Part shown: positions 1-5,373 of the stretch, in pieces
Numbering within the stretch: the first letter of the stretch is position 1
Layout: every line of letters begins with the position of its first letter
Source of the DNA: an uncultured Acetatifactor sp.
GTDB lineage: Bacteria; Bacillota; Clostridia; Lachnospirales; Lachnospiraceae
DNA length: 5,393 nt
Assembly: GCF_910585425.1 (NCBI RefSeq)
Contig: NZ_CAJUCP010000111.1
Coordinates: 1-5,393, forward strand
Reading direction: 5' to 3'
Made by a program: the position numbers and the translations under genes
The notes under the pieces: generated by a model
The model's database searches: none
Told to the model about the DNA's origin: nothing
What the model saw: the letters and a program-made list of their open reading frames with translations, nothing else

Positions 1-90
1 ATAAATTTCGGCACTTTCCACAATGGCTTAATCGGGGGAGTGAACTGTAACGAAATGTCATGTTTTTTTCACGAAAAGATTATTTCTATC

Positions 91-119
91 TTGATTCCCT
101 GCCCATTTCTGCATATAAT
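91..119 (+). promoter_or_regulatory. Sigma-A type promoter of the putative antitoxin RNA
   Basis: A -35 box TTGATT (91-96) and a perfect -10 box TATAAT (114-119) are separated by exactly 17 bp. Transcription would start near 126, at the base of a small hairpin. The nearest downstream coding start is 180 bp away and lies beyond an intrinsic terminator, so the promoter appears to serve a non-coding RNA first and the toxin gene only by read-through. The box match is seen directly; promoter activity is inferred. Confidence 0.8.
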
Positions 120-155
120 AGAGATAGGCAGAAATGCCTGTCGGTCATCACGGCC

Positions 156-231
156 AGAATATGATGAACGTGTATGTTTGACTTCCGGAAGCGACGGGGT
201 GCTGCTAAGCGTAGAATATCGCTTACGTGTA
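156..231 (+). repeat. Two-copy 19-nt core repeat, period 57 nt
   Basis: The core AGAATAT-N5-ACGTGTA occurs at 156-174 and 213-231. All 14 fixed positions are identical and the spacing is the same. The N5 segments (GATGA and CGCTT) are unrelated, yet each is complementary to sequence just upstream of its own core. The second copy runs into the foot of the terminator hairpin. This is the repeat unit of the putative antitoxin RNA. Confidence 0.7.
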
Positions 232-264
232 AGACGGGATTAGTCGCAGGGCTGTCCCGTTTTT
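231..264 (+). terminator. Intrinsic terminator between RNA antitoxin and toxin gene
   Basis: The arms ACGGGAT (234-240) and GTCCCGT (254-260) pair, and the hairpin can extend inward through AGTC (242-245) with GGCT (250-253) around a GCAG loop. A run of five T follows at 260-264. In type III toxin-antitoxin loci a terminator at this place limits read-through, so that the antitoxin RNA is made in excess over toxin mRNA. The structure is seen; its role is inferred from the family layout. Confidence 0.82.
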
Positions 265-301
265 CCATTATATTTTGATTGTAGGAAAGGAAGCGATTTT
301 T

Positions 302-751
302 ATGAAACTTGTCACTATCCATCCTGACCTGTTGGATAAATATTCCTGTGATTCTGAGATACTTTTAAAATCAAAGAGGCCATATGTCCTTGTAATACGC
401 CTGACCTATAAAGGACAGTCCCATAATTTCGCAGTGCCAATCCGTTCCAATATCTCCCCATCCGCTCCTAAGCAACAGTATTTTCCTTTGCCGCCAAGGC
501 CAACTACCAGGCCACGCCACCATCACGGCCTCCATTACATAAAAATGTTTCCGGTCACAAAGCCTTACCTTGTCCGATATCGCACAGAGGGTAATGCTTT
601 TGCCTCCTTAGTCCAAAATACCATCGATAAGAATTCCAGACGCATCATTTCCGAATGCCAGCAATATCTCAATGATTATGCATCCGGCAAGCATCCAGCC
701 TATTCTACAGACATTGATTCTCTGCTGACACGACTCTATGAAAAACCATAA
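302..751 (+). CDS. Type III toxin-antitoxin endoribonuclease toxin, ToxN/AbiQ superfamily (TenpN/CptN-like)
   Basis: A 149-residue protein, within the usual 150-190 range of the superfamily. By family knowledge these toxins are endoribonucleases that cut RNA and process their own repeat antitoxin, which in turn inhibits them; several act in phage defence by abortive infection. Recognisable features are the opening MKLVTIHPDLLDKYS, a KRPYV beta-strand segment (25-29), FAVPIRSNI (43-51) at the place of the family's catalytic/RNA-binding strand-loop, and GLHYIK (76-81), followed by a helical C-terminal half (about 96-147). A proline-, arginine- and histidine-rich stretch (about 53-75) separates the two blocks. 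I chose the ATG at 302 because AAAGGAAG (286-293) precedes it by 8 nt; a TTG at 275 in the same frame lacks a comparable site. The upstream promoter, structured RNA and terminator support the call. The subfamily is uncertain. The gene is visibly AT-richer than the kinase gene it faces. Confidence 0.75.
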   Translation: MKLVTIHPDLLDKYSCDSEILLKSKRPYVLVIRLTYKGQSHNFAVPIRSNISPSAPKQQYFPLPPRPTTRPRHHHGLHYIKMFPVTKPYLVRYRTEGNAFASLVQNTIDKNSRRIISECQQYLNDYASGKHPAYSTDIDSLLTRLYEKP

Positions 752-772
752 GCCCCCTCGTCCATCCCTATG

Positions 773-2038
773 TCAGACAAGCGGCATGGTCACCTCCGCC
801 GCGAAAATCCCCGGCTCGTTGGCCAGGTTCAGGTAGCCCTGGTATTTGTCCACCGCAGCCTTCACCCGCTTCATCCCTAAACCATGGTTCCCTCTCTTGC
901 TGGTGATGTAATGCCTGGCATCGAAATCCGGCTCCTGCGGGGCGGAATTCTGCAAAGACAGATAGAACTGCCCCTTGTTCACCGCCATGTACAGACGCAG
1001 GGTACGGCTGTCCTCCTCCACCTTCTGGCAGGCCTCGATGGCATTGTCCAAGAGGTTTCCCAGAATCACGCACAGATCCACGTCCTCCATGGGCAACCGT
1101 TCCGGAAGCTTCGCCCTGCAGTTTACCCGAATGTTGTTCCGCCTGGCCAGAGTCAGCTTGCTGTTTAAAATAGCGTCCGTCATCAGGTTCCCGGACTTCA
1201 CCAGAGTGTCCACCCGATCCAGCTCCCTCTCCAGCTGGTCCAGATAGGCCCCCATGCCATCCAGATCCCCCAGGGACAGCTTCGCCTTCATCACCTGCAT
1301 GTGGTTGTGGTAATCGTGCCGCCAGCCCCGCACGTCCATGTAGATGTCCCTGATCTCCCCGTAGCTGTGCTCCATCAGCCGGCTGCGGAACTGCTCCGTG
1401 CGGAACTCGAAACCCTTCTTATAAAAATACAGCGTGCCCTCCACAGTGAGAAACAGCAGGGCCTCCAGGGCCGCGCTGCCCCACAGCAGGGTTCCCAGCA
1501 GGCTTCTCTCCACCGCTATCCGGCCCGTGCCGCACAGAAGCCACTGGAACAGGGTGACGGCAAAAAATGACAGTGCTGTCAGAATCCCGTTCCATAGCCG
1601 CAGGCTCTGGCGCTTTCCGGAAAACAGGAGCAGAAAGGCAAAAAGGATGGGGCCATTGCAGAGAAATGCCGCTGCTGCCGCAGTCTCCACTGGGCTGTCC
1701 CCGAAGCCTGCGCTCCAGCGCCCTAATGCCCGGGGCACCAGGGCGCAGCCCGCCAGCAGCAGCCCCGGCAGCAGCACCCGCCACCACTGCCGTCCAAAGG
1801 GCTCCCCGTCAAAGAAAAGGCTGTACAGGAACAGCACCCCCGTCACCAGAAGCCATGCCAGCCAGGGCGGAATCCAGGCGGAAAGCGCCAGGCACCCCGC
1901 CGCCAGGCCGAAGCCCAGCATCCGCTTCCCCAATCCTTTCTCTATGTTCCCCACCTGCCCTATATAGTACCAGTATAAAACCAGCCACAGAATCCCAAAG
2001 ATTCCCCGGGAAATCTCCCAGAAATCCAGCGTCTCCAC
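773..2038 (-). CDS. GHKL-type sensor histidine kinase (AgrC/NatK-like) of a two-component system
   Basis: A 421-residue membrane sensor kinase. The N-terminal 200 residues hold about six or seven hydrophobic segments (roughly 14-27, 40-55, 57-76, 86-102, 120-140, 150-169, 178-199). A linker helix follows, then the H-box RHDYHNH with the likely phosphorylated His at 241, the N-box NLLDNAIEA (328-336) and the G-box GNHGLGMKR (383-391). This is the HATPase_c_5/GHKL architecture of peptide-sensing kinases that phosphorylate LytTR regulators. The regulator gene just upstream on the same strand is the obvious partner. I chose the GTG at 2038 because AAAGGAG lies 11 nt before it and the membrane domain starts within about 14 residues. 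A GTG at 2137 would add a 33-residue Gly/Arg-rich head unlike the family and has a poorly spaced site. The signal sensed is unknown; no peptide precursor or AgrB-type processing gene is seen in the window. Confidence 0.92.
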   Translation of the reverse strand: METLDFWEISRGIFGILWLVLYWYYIGQVGNIEKGLGKRMLGFGLAAGCLALSAWIPPWLAWLLVTGVLFLYSLFFDGEPFGRQWWRVLLPGLLLAGCALVPRALGRWSAGFGDSPVETAAAAAFLCNGPILFAFLLLFSGKRQSLRLWNGILTALSFFAVTLFQWLLCGTGRIAVERSLLGTLLWGSAALEALLFLTVEGTLYFYKKGFEFRTEQFRSRLMEHSYGEIRDIYMDVRGWRHDYHNHMQVMKAKLSLGDLDGMGAYLDQLERELDRVDTLVKSGNLMTDAILNSKLTLARRNNIRVNCRAKLPERLPMEDVDLCVILGNLLDNAIEACQKVEEDSRTLRLYMAVNKGQFYLSLQNSAPQEPDFDARHYITSKRGNHGLGMKRVKAAVDKYQGYLNLANEPGIFAAEVTMPLV

Positions 2039-2239
2039 CTGCCTCAAAGCTCCTTTCCCGCATTTCCCGGGCTGTGCCGCTCCCCCTTCCGTCCTCCGGC
2101 GATGCCGGTATCCCCACCCCTCCCCTTCCGGCTGCACCTGCCCTTTTCCTTATCTCCTCCGACAGCGCAGGATGCTCTCCCGGTTTACCCCTGCCCTTCC
2201 GCCGCGCAGTCTTCCACTGTCGGGCAGCTTTCCGCCCCG
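2039..2239 (-). other. 201-bp gap between response regulator and kinase genes
   Basis: The stop of the regulator and the preferred start of the kinase are unusually far apart for a two-component pair. I see no convincing small gene here. The strand is purine-rich when read in the direction of transcription, with several GGAGG-like runs. One short hairpin, CCGGC-ATC-GCCGG (2098-2110), is present without a T-run. The open frames crossing the gap are GC-driven, low-complexity and Gly/Arg-rich. Confidence 0.5.
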
Positions 2240-2971
2240 TCAGCCTCCTTCTTCCCATCTGCCGCGGTAATAGTCCAGATAGGCCCGGTTCAGCTCCTCC
2301 CACCGGTTCCTGGCCACCGGCAGCGCCTCCCCGCTGTCCATCACGGCCTCCTTCTTCTCAATCCGGTTCACATAGGCCAGGTTCACCAGATAGGACCGGT
2401 GAATCTTGAAAAAGCCTCCCTGCCGTTCCAGGCGCTCCTCCAGCTGGCGGATTCCCGCCCTGCACCGGACAGGCTCCTTCCCCCCGGCGCAGTGCACCCA
2501 GGTGTCATGGGCATCGCTCTCCAGATAGCAGATATCCCTGACCCGCACCCTGGCCGTCCCGCCCGGCGTGTCCAAAAGCAGCGCAGGCGCCTCCAGGCCG
2601 CACCTTTGGAAAGCCCTGTCCAGGCAGGCGAAAAGCCTCTCCTTTTCCACCGGCTTGATCAGATAGGACACCGCCTCCACATCATAGCCCTCCAGCGCAT
2701 ACTCCGCCAGCCCGGTCACGAAGACGATCTGCACATCCTCTCCCCGGCTCCGGAGCCTCCTGGCCAGGGAAAGGCCGTCAACGCCCGGCATATCGATGTC
2801 CAGGAGCAGGATGTCCCTGCGCCTCTCCTCCCAGTGGAACAGCAGCTGCTCCCCGTTCCCCACAAGCGCGATGTCCGCCTCCTGCCGCCGCAGCCTTTCC
2901 CACTCCCTCACATAGGATTCCAATAGGGAACGCTGGGCAGTCTCATCGTCACATATGGCAATCTGCAGCAT
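2240..2971 (-). CDS. LytTR-family response regulator (AgrA/LytR-like)
   Basis: A 243-residue two-domain transcription factor. The receiver domain (about 1-120) has the acidic pair D8/D9, the phospho-acceptor D58 in LLLDIDMPG, T86 in the switch strand and K106 in the IKP motif. A LytTR DNA-binding domain follows (about 132-238) with ICYLES, FFKIHRSYLVNL and VNRIE, typical of the family's beta-rich fold. On phosphorylation by its kinase it would bind direct-repeat DNA sites and activate genes. The ATG at 2971 is preceded by GGAGAGG at a 7-nt spacing. The GHKL kinase gene lies downstream on the same strand and is probably cotranscribed. Two long direct repeats lie 20-125 bp upstream of the start and could be regulatory. 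The target operon is not in the window. Confidence 0.95.
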   Translation of the reverse strand: MLQIAICDDETAQRSLLESYVREWERLRRQEADIALVGNGEQLLFHWEERRRDILLLDIDMPGVDGLSLARRLRSRGEDVQIVFVTGLAEYALEGYDVEAVSYLIKPVEKERLFACLDRAFQRCGLEAPALLLDTPGGTARVRVRDICYLESDAHDTWVHCAGGKEPVRCRAGIRQLEERLERQGGFFKIHRSYLVNLAYVNRIEKKEAVMDSGEALPVARNRWEELNRAYLDYYRGRWEEGG

Positions 2972-2990
2972 CCCTCATCCTCTCCATTCC

Positions 2991-3095
2991 GTCCCTGTCA
3001 GCCCGCCTTGAGGGGCGTCATCAGCTTCAGCTTTCGCATATGCCTCTCTATGGCATCAGCATGTCCCTGTCAGCCCACTTTGAGGGGCATTATCA
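2991..3095. repeat. Pair of imperfect 33-bp direct repeats upstream of the LytTR regulator gene
   Basis: Copy 1 (2991-3023) and copy 2 (3063-3095) begin GTCCCTGTCAGCCC and match at 29 of 33 positions; all four differences are transitions. The period is 72 bp, about seven helical turns. Each copy keeps a GCCC-N8-GGGC inverted element on the minus strand. A partial third copy, CCTGTCAG, occurs at 3105-3112. A separate small hairpin, ATGCC-N7-GGCAT (3040-3056), sits between the copies. They may be binding sites for the adjacent regulator or copies of a small interspersed repeat; I cannot tell which. Confidence 0.8.
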
Positions 3096-3123
3096 CGCCC
3101 GTCCCCTGTCAGTCTCCAGGCCC

Positions 3124-3564
3124 TTACAAATCCAGCCTCATCTCGATCTCCCCATTGTTGATTTCCCCTGTGGGCTGAAAGCCCAGCTTCTCGTACACAT
3201 GCCTGGCGATTTCGTTCTCCGGCGCATAATCCAGAATCAGGAAATCATACTTCCCCGACTCCCCCGCCAACCGGATAATCTCCCGGACGGCCTGGGTGCC
3301 ATAGCCCCTGTTCTGGTGCTCCACAGGGAACATGACCCGCCATATGACCAGGCACCTCTCCTCCAGATCCTCATCCAGCATCATAAAGCCTACAGGCTCG
3401 TCTTCACTGTAAATCGCAAAGGGATAGACATCACCGCTCTCCCTGTACAGCCATGCCTGGGCCAGGGAATAGGCATTGGATGCCACGAACCTCTCGCCGT
3501 CCGGGCGCTTCATCCCTACGATTTCCTTAAAATTGTCTTCCGTTATCTTCTCAAAATGAATCAT
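3124..3564 (-). CDS. GNAT-family N-acetyltransferase (spermine/spermidine acetyltransferase BltD-like)
   Basis: A 146-residue single-domain GCN5-related acetyltransferase that would move an acetyl group from acetyl-CoA to an amine. The acetyl-CoA pyrophosphate-binding signature QNRGYG (84-89, pattern Q-x-x-G-x-G) follows the long beta-4 strand. Motif B is N117 in APENEIARHVYEKLGF with Y124 in the usual general-acid position. The C-terminal GEINNGEIEM and the overall length resemble BltD-like polyamine acetyltransferases, but the substrate cannot be read from sequence. The start at 3564 is set by AGGAGG, about 9 nt upstream; the open frame continues further upstream (ATG at 3681) but that would cross the divergent promoter region. 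It is transcribed away from the 3697 gene. The response regulator gene is downstream on the same strand, 152 bp after this gene's stop. Confidence 0.9.
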   Translation of the reverse strand: MIHFEKITEDNFKEIVGMKRPDGERFVASNAYSLAQAWLYRESGDVYPFAIYSEDEPVGFMMLDEDLEERCLVIWRVMFPVEHQNRGYGTQAVREIIRLAGESGKYDFLILDYAPENEIARHVYEKLGFQPTGEINNGEIEMRLDL

Positions 3565-3596
3565 GGGCCCTACCTCCTGTACTTTCCTACCATGAT

Positions 3597-3624
3597 AGCA
3601 TATTTTTCGCCCCTTGTCTGTAAA
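3597..3624 (-). promoter_or_regulatory. Candidate promoter for the acetyltransferase gene
   Basis: On the minus strand, TTTACA (complement of 3619-3624) and TATGCT (complement of 3597-3602) are 16 bp apart. Transcription would start near 3590, some 25 nt before the acetyltransferase start codon. The match is fair, not strong. Confidence 0.45.
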
Positions 3625-3629
3625 TTTTA

Positions 3630-3658
3630 TTGCCATGGTTTCCGGAATGTTATAAAAT
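3630..3658 (+). promoter_or_regulatory. Candidate promoter for the TPR-like protein gene
   Basis: TTGCCA (3630-3635) and TAAAAT (3653-3658) are 17 bp apart, within TATAAAAT. The start would be near 3665, about 30 nt before the ATG at 3697. The core elements lie back to back with the divergent candidate promoter, so a single regulator bound here could affect both genes. Confidence 0.55.
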
Positions 3659-3696
3659 GAAGTAAAATAATCAATGCGCAAAGGAGTCGAGACATT

Positions 3697-4587
3697 ATGT
3701 TCGGGCTATCAAAGTCAAAATCAAAAAATCCTGAGGAGCAGTTGAAAATCTGCCAGCAGAAGCGGGACTGGGCGGGGCTTGCCAGGGCCTATTATGACAT
3801 GGGCGTCGCCGCCATGGACGGGAAGGACCTGTACCAGGCCGTGCTGTGGCTGCACCGGGCGGACACCATCTTCAGCGCCGATGACAGAGTCTATAAAAAG
3901 GTGGGGGAGAAACTGGTGGACGACTGCTCCGACCGCATCGGCACCCTGGAGGACGGCACCTTGGTGTACAATGACATTTACGAGGAAATCACCGGCAAGT
4001 CGGAAGAGATGGAGGATATCCAGATCAGGCTCTGGGATCTGCTGTCCATCGCCCGCCTGGTGAAGCTGGGGGACAGGCTGGGGAAGCTTCCCGGCTGCGA
4101 GGTGCTGGGGCAGCTGGGCTATGCCGTGGACCTCATGTTCCAGTCCTTCCGGCAGCCCATCACCCAGGAGGAATACGGCAGGCTGATGGACATCTGCAAT
4201 GCCCTCTATGAGCTGGGAGATTCCGAGGCCTTCTACGCAGGAGGCGAAATCGATGTCCCCGGCAAGGCGCCCTTCCAGGTCTTCGACTTGAACGGCATGT
4301 TCGGCGTGCATCTCCAGATCAATGGCTACATAGACAGCCACCTGCGGCTGCTGGCCGCGCTGAGCAACGGGGAGGAGCCCGATGGGACGGAGAGCTTCAT
4401 GAATGGCTGCTCCATGCTGCCGGATTACTATGTCCGCACCACAGGCAGCGATCCCGGGGACATTCCCCAGGTGCAGGCGGAGCTGTCCCGCATCTGGGAC
4501 GACTGTCGGTTCGTCTGCTCCGGCCTCGACTGGGACACCTACCGGCAGCGGCTGGAGGAGTATAAGCAGATGGATATTTTGGGGTAG
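3697..4587 (+). CDS. Uncharacterised protein with TPR-like helical N-terminus
   Basis: A 296-residue soluble protein that I do not recognise. After a basic, lysine-rich start (residues 1-10), residues about 24-60 resemble a tetratricopeptide hairpin (AYYDMGVAAMDGKDLYQAVLW...), which suggests protein-protein contact. The rest is predicted mixed alpha/beta and acidic, with aromatic-rich segments near 191-215 and 265-290. It has no signal peptide, membrane segment or catalytic motif that I can name. The ATG is supported by AAGGAG (3681-3686) at a 10-nt spacing and by a promoter-like pair upstream. The base composition is GC-rich like the kinase gene, so it looks native. It appears monocistronic: large inverted repeats follow it. 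It could be a regulatory or immunity-type protein, but nothing here proves that. Confidence 0.82.
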   Translation: MFGLSKSKSKNPEEQLKICQQKRDWAGLARAYYDMGVAAMDGKDLYQAVLWLHRADTIFSADDRVYKKVGEKLVDDCSDRIGTLEDGTLVYNDIYEEITGKSEEMEDIQIRLWDLLSIARLVKLGDRLGKLPGCEVLGQLGYAVDLMFQSFRQPITQEEYGRLMDICNALYELGDSEAFYAGGEIDVPGKAPFQVFDLNGMFGVHLQINGYIDSHLRLLAALSNGEEPDGTESFMNGCSMLPDYYVRTTGSDPGDIPQVQAELSRIWDDCRFVCSGLDWDTYRQRLEEYKQMDILG

Positions 4588-4602
4588 GCGTTTGCCAAAA
4601 TC

Positions 4603-4666
4603 GCAAGCCGCCGGCTGGCCGGAAAGCAGGGCGCAGCCGGCGGCGAAGCAGGTTTCCGCAAACCTG
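4603..4666 (+). repeat. Tandem strong inverted repeats downstream of the TPR-like gene
   Basis: A perfect 11-bp inverted repeat pairs GCCGCCGGCTG (4607-4617) with CAGCCGGCGGC (4634-4644). It can extend inward through GCC (4618-4620) with GGC (4630-4632) past one bulged base. A second perfect 7-bp stem follows at once: CAGGTTT (4649-4655), loop CCGC, AAACCTG (4660-4666). Neither has a T-run after it, so they are not classic terminators. They may stabilise the 3' end of the upstream mRNA or be a palindromic intergenic repeat. A weaker hairpin lies at 4691-4711, before the AT-rich stretch. Confidence 0.7.
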
Positions 4667-4764
4667 GCAGGCACGCTGCATGCACGCAACGGAACGTCTA
4701 TGTAGCGTTTTATAAAAAACCTTTGTAAAAAATAAAATTCCCTCTTCCCTTTTCCTCTGACTTG

Positions 4765-4773
4765 TGATATAGT
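4765..4773 (+). promoter_or_regulatory. Extended -10 promoter of the tRNA gene
   Basis: TGATATAGT (4765-4773) is an extended -10 element ten bases before the mature tRNA start. A clear -35 box is not visible at the usual distance (only pyrimidine-rich sequence near 4745), which fits an extended -10 promoter. Confidence 0.5.
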
Positions 4774-4782
4774 AAAAGGGAT

Positions 4783-4856
4783 GGAAGCATAGCTCAGCTG
4801 GGATGAGCGCTCGCCTGACTAGCGGGAGGCCAAGGGTTCGAGCCCCTTTGCTTCCA
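4783..4856 (+). tRNA. tRNA-Val (anticodon GAC), with atypical pyrimidine 37
   Basis: A complete 74-nt cloverleaf. The acceptor stem GGAAGCA/TGCTTCC is a perfect 7 bp. The D-stem GCTC/GAGC encloses a 9-nt loop containing GGG. The anticodon stem CTCGC/GCGGG has one T-G pair. The anticodon loop is CTGACTA (4815-4821), the variable region 5 nt, the T-arm AAGGG-TTCGAGC-CCCTT, and the discriminator A73 (4856). With U33 at 4816 the anticodon is GAC (4817-4819), which reads valine GUC/GUU. Oddities are T at position 37, where tRNAs almost always have a purine, and no encoded CCA after A73. It has its own promoter-like sequence and terminator. It may be a working but unusual tRNA or a decaying copy. 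Confidence 0.82.
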
Positions 4857-4864
4857 TTTCATGT

Positions 4865-4916
4865 AAAAGGTCGCAAATCGTAGATTTTTCAGTAAAATCA
4901 ATGGTTTGCGGCTTTT
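4865..4916 (+). terminator. Intrinsic terminator after the tRNA
   Basis: GTCGCAAATC (starting at 4870) pairs with GGTTTGCGGC (4903-4912) over 10 bp including G-T pairs. An inner GATTTT/AAAATC stem continues the hairpin, and TTTT follows (4913-4916). The AAAA before the stem (4865-4868) makes it nearly symmetric, so it could also stop transcription from the other strand. Confidence 0.75.
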
Positions 4917-4968
4917 CTGCACAATTGGGCGGAATCTATATCCCGAGTCCAGAACAGGAGGTGGGCCA

Positions 4969-5373
4969 ATGGCATTGTCACAGGAAAGGACCTATACCAT
5001 CGATGACATATATGCACTGCCGGAGGGGCAGCGGGCAGAACTGATAGACGGGCAGATGTACATGATGGTCCCCCCAAGGACGATACACCAGAGAATATCC
5101 AGTGCCCTGCATGCCGCTATCTATCAGTATGTCAAATCAGAAAAAGGCTCATGTGAAGTCTTTGCCGCCCCTTTTGCCGTGTTCCTGAACGCGGATGACA
5201 AAAATTATGTGGAGCCGGATATTTCCGTAATCTGCGACAAAGATAAACTTGACGAATACGGCTGCAAGGGTGCCCCGGACTGGATAATCGAGATTGTGTC
5301 CCCTTCGGATTCCCACAGAGATTACGGCATCAAGCTTTTTATACTGCATAACGCTGAATCCTGCCTAATGTAA
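4969..5373 (+). pseudogene. Uma2-family (DUF820) PD-(D/E)XK nuclease-fold protein, truncated at the C-terminus
   Basis: The start ATG at 4969 follows AGGAGGT (4956-4962) by 6 nt. The protein begins MALSQERTYTIDDIYALPEG, the normal Uma2 opening, followed by AELIDGQMYMM (23-33), a conserved His (40) in the following helix, the EPDISVI strand (82-88), and APDWIIEIVSPS (102-113) with RDY..K up to K123. E82, D84, E108 and K123 match the PD-(D/E)XK-type site of this family, whose members are annotated as putative endonucleases mostly without a proven role. Uma2 proteins normally run to about 185-195 residues, with GVREYWIVDP-like sequence after the 'HNA' at 127-129. Here the reading changes to ESCLM and stops at residue 134. 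None of the remaining bases encode the lost motif in any frame, so this is a break in homology, not a simple frameshift. The catalytic residues remain but the fold is probably incomplete. Confidence 0.72.

Larger units (their letters stand above)
126..264 (+). ncRNA. Putative type III toxin-antitoxin RNA antitoxin (two structured repeats)
   Basis: This stretch lies between a strong promoter and an intrinsic terminator, directly upstream of a ToxN-superfamily-like gene, which is the standard layout of type III toxin-antitoxin loci. Two repeat units 57 nt apart share AGAATAT, five variable bases, then ACGTGTA (156-174 and 213-231). In each copy the variable bases form the 3' arm of a hairpin: TCATCA 145-150 with TGATGA 162-167, and TAAGCG 206-211 with CGCTTA 220-225. 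The stems differ in sequence but both pair. The 5' end (126-139) also folds, AGGCA-GAAA-TGCCT, with AGAAAT next to its 3' arm. Known type III antitoxins are short pseudoknotted repeats cut out by the toxin. No pseudoknot is demonstrated here, and the overall similarity of the copies beyond the two shared motifs is low. Confidence 0.62.

Noticed and set aside
1..90. Possible gene end or terminator at the left edge (GTGAA 40-44 with TTCAC 68-72 and a T-run at 63-69)
   Set aside because: The pairing is short and the T-run lies inside the would-be stem loop. I see no supported feature in 1-90.
40..243. Open frame of 67 codons over the promoter and RNA region
   Set aside because: It crosses the promoter boxes and the structured RNA, lacks a ribosome site and resembles no protein. 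The stretch is better explained as a non-coding RNA.
126..264. Riboswitch or T-box leader for the downstream gene
   Set aside because: There is no T-box or known aptamer core. The repeated units and the toxin-like downstream gene fit a type III antitoxin better.
1809..2303. 164-codon minus-strand frame spanning the regulator-kinase gap, considered as a small-peptide or AgrD-like gene
   Set aside because: It overlaps both real genes out of frame, is Gly/Arg/Ala-rich low-complexity sequence and has no precursor-like motif. It is a by-product of high GC.
2102..2926. Long plus-strand frame antisense to the response regulator
   Set aside because: It is proline/leucine-rich with no domain and lies opposite a clear REC-LytTR gene.
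2991..3112. CRISPR array
   Set aside because: Only two imperfect copies plus a fragment, with 39-bp and then 9-bp gaps and no cas genes.
3721..4689. 322-codon minus-strand frame opposite the TPR-like gene
   Set aside because: The plus-strand gene has a promoter, ribosome site and TPR-like segment. The antisense product is Gly/Ala/Gln/His-rich with no recognisable domain, and its start falls beyond the inverted repeats.
4783..4856. Reading the tRNA as an amber suppressor (CTA within the anticodon region)
   Set aside because: Shifting the loop to centre CTA breaks the anticodon stem and removes U33. Only GAC fits the cloverleaf.
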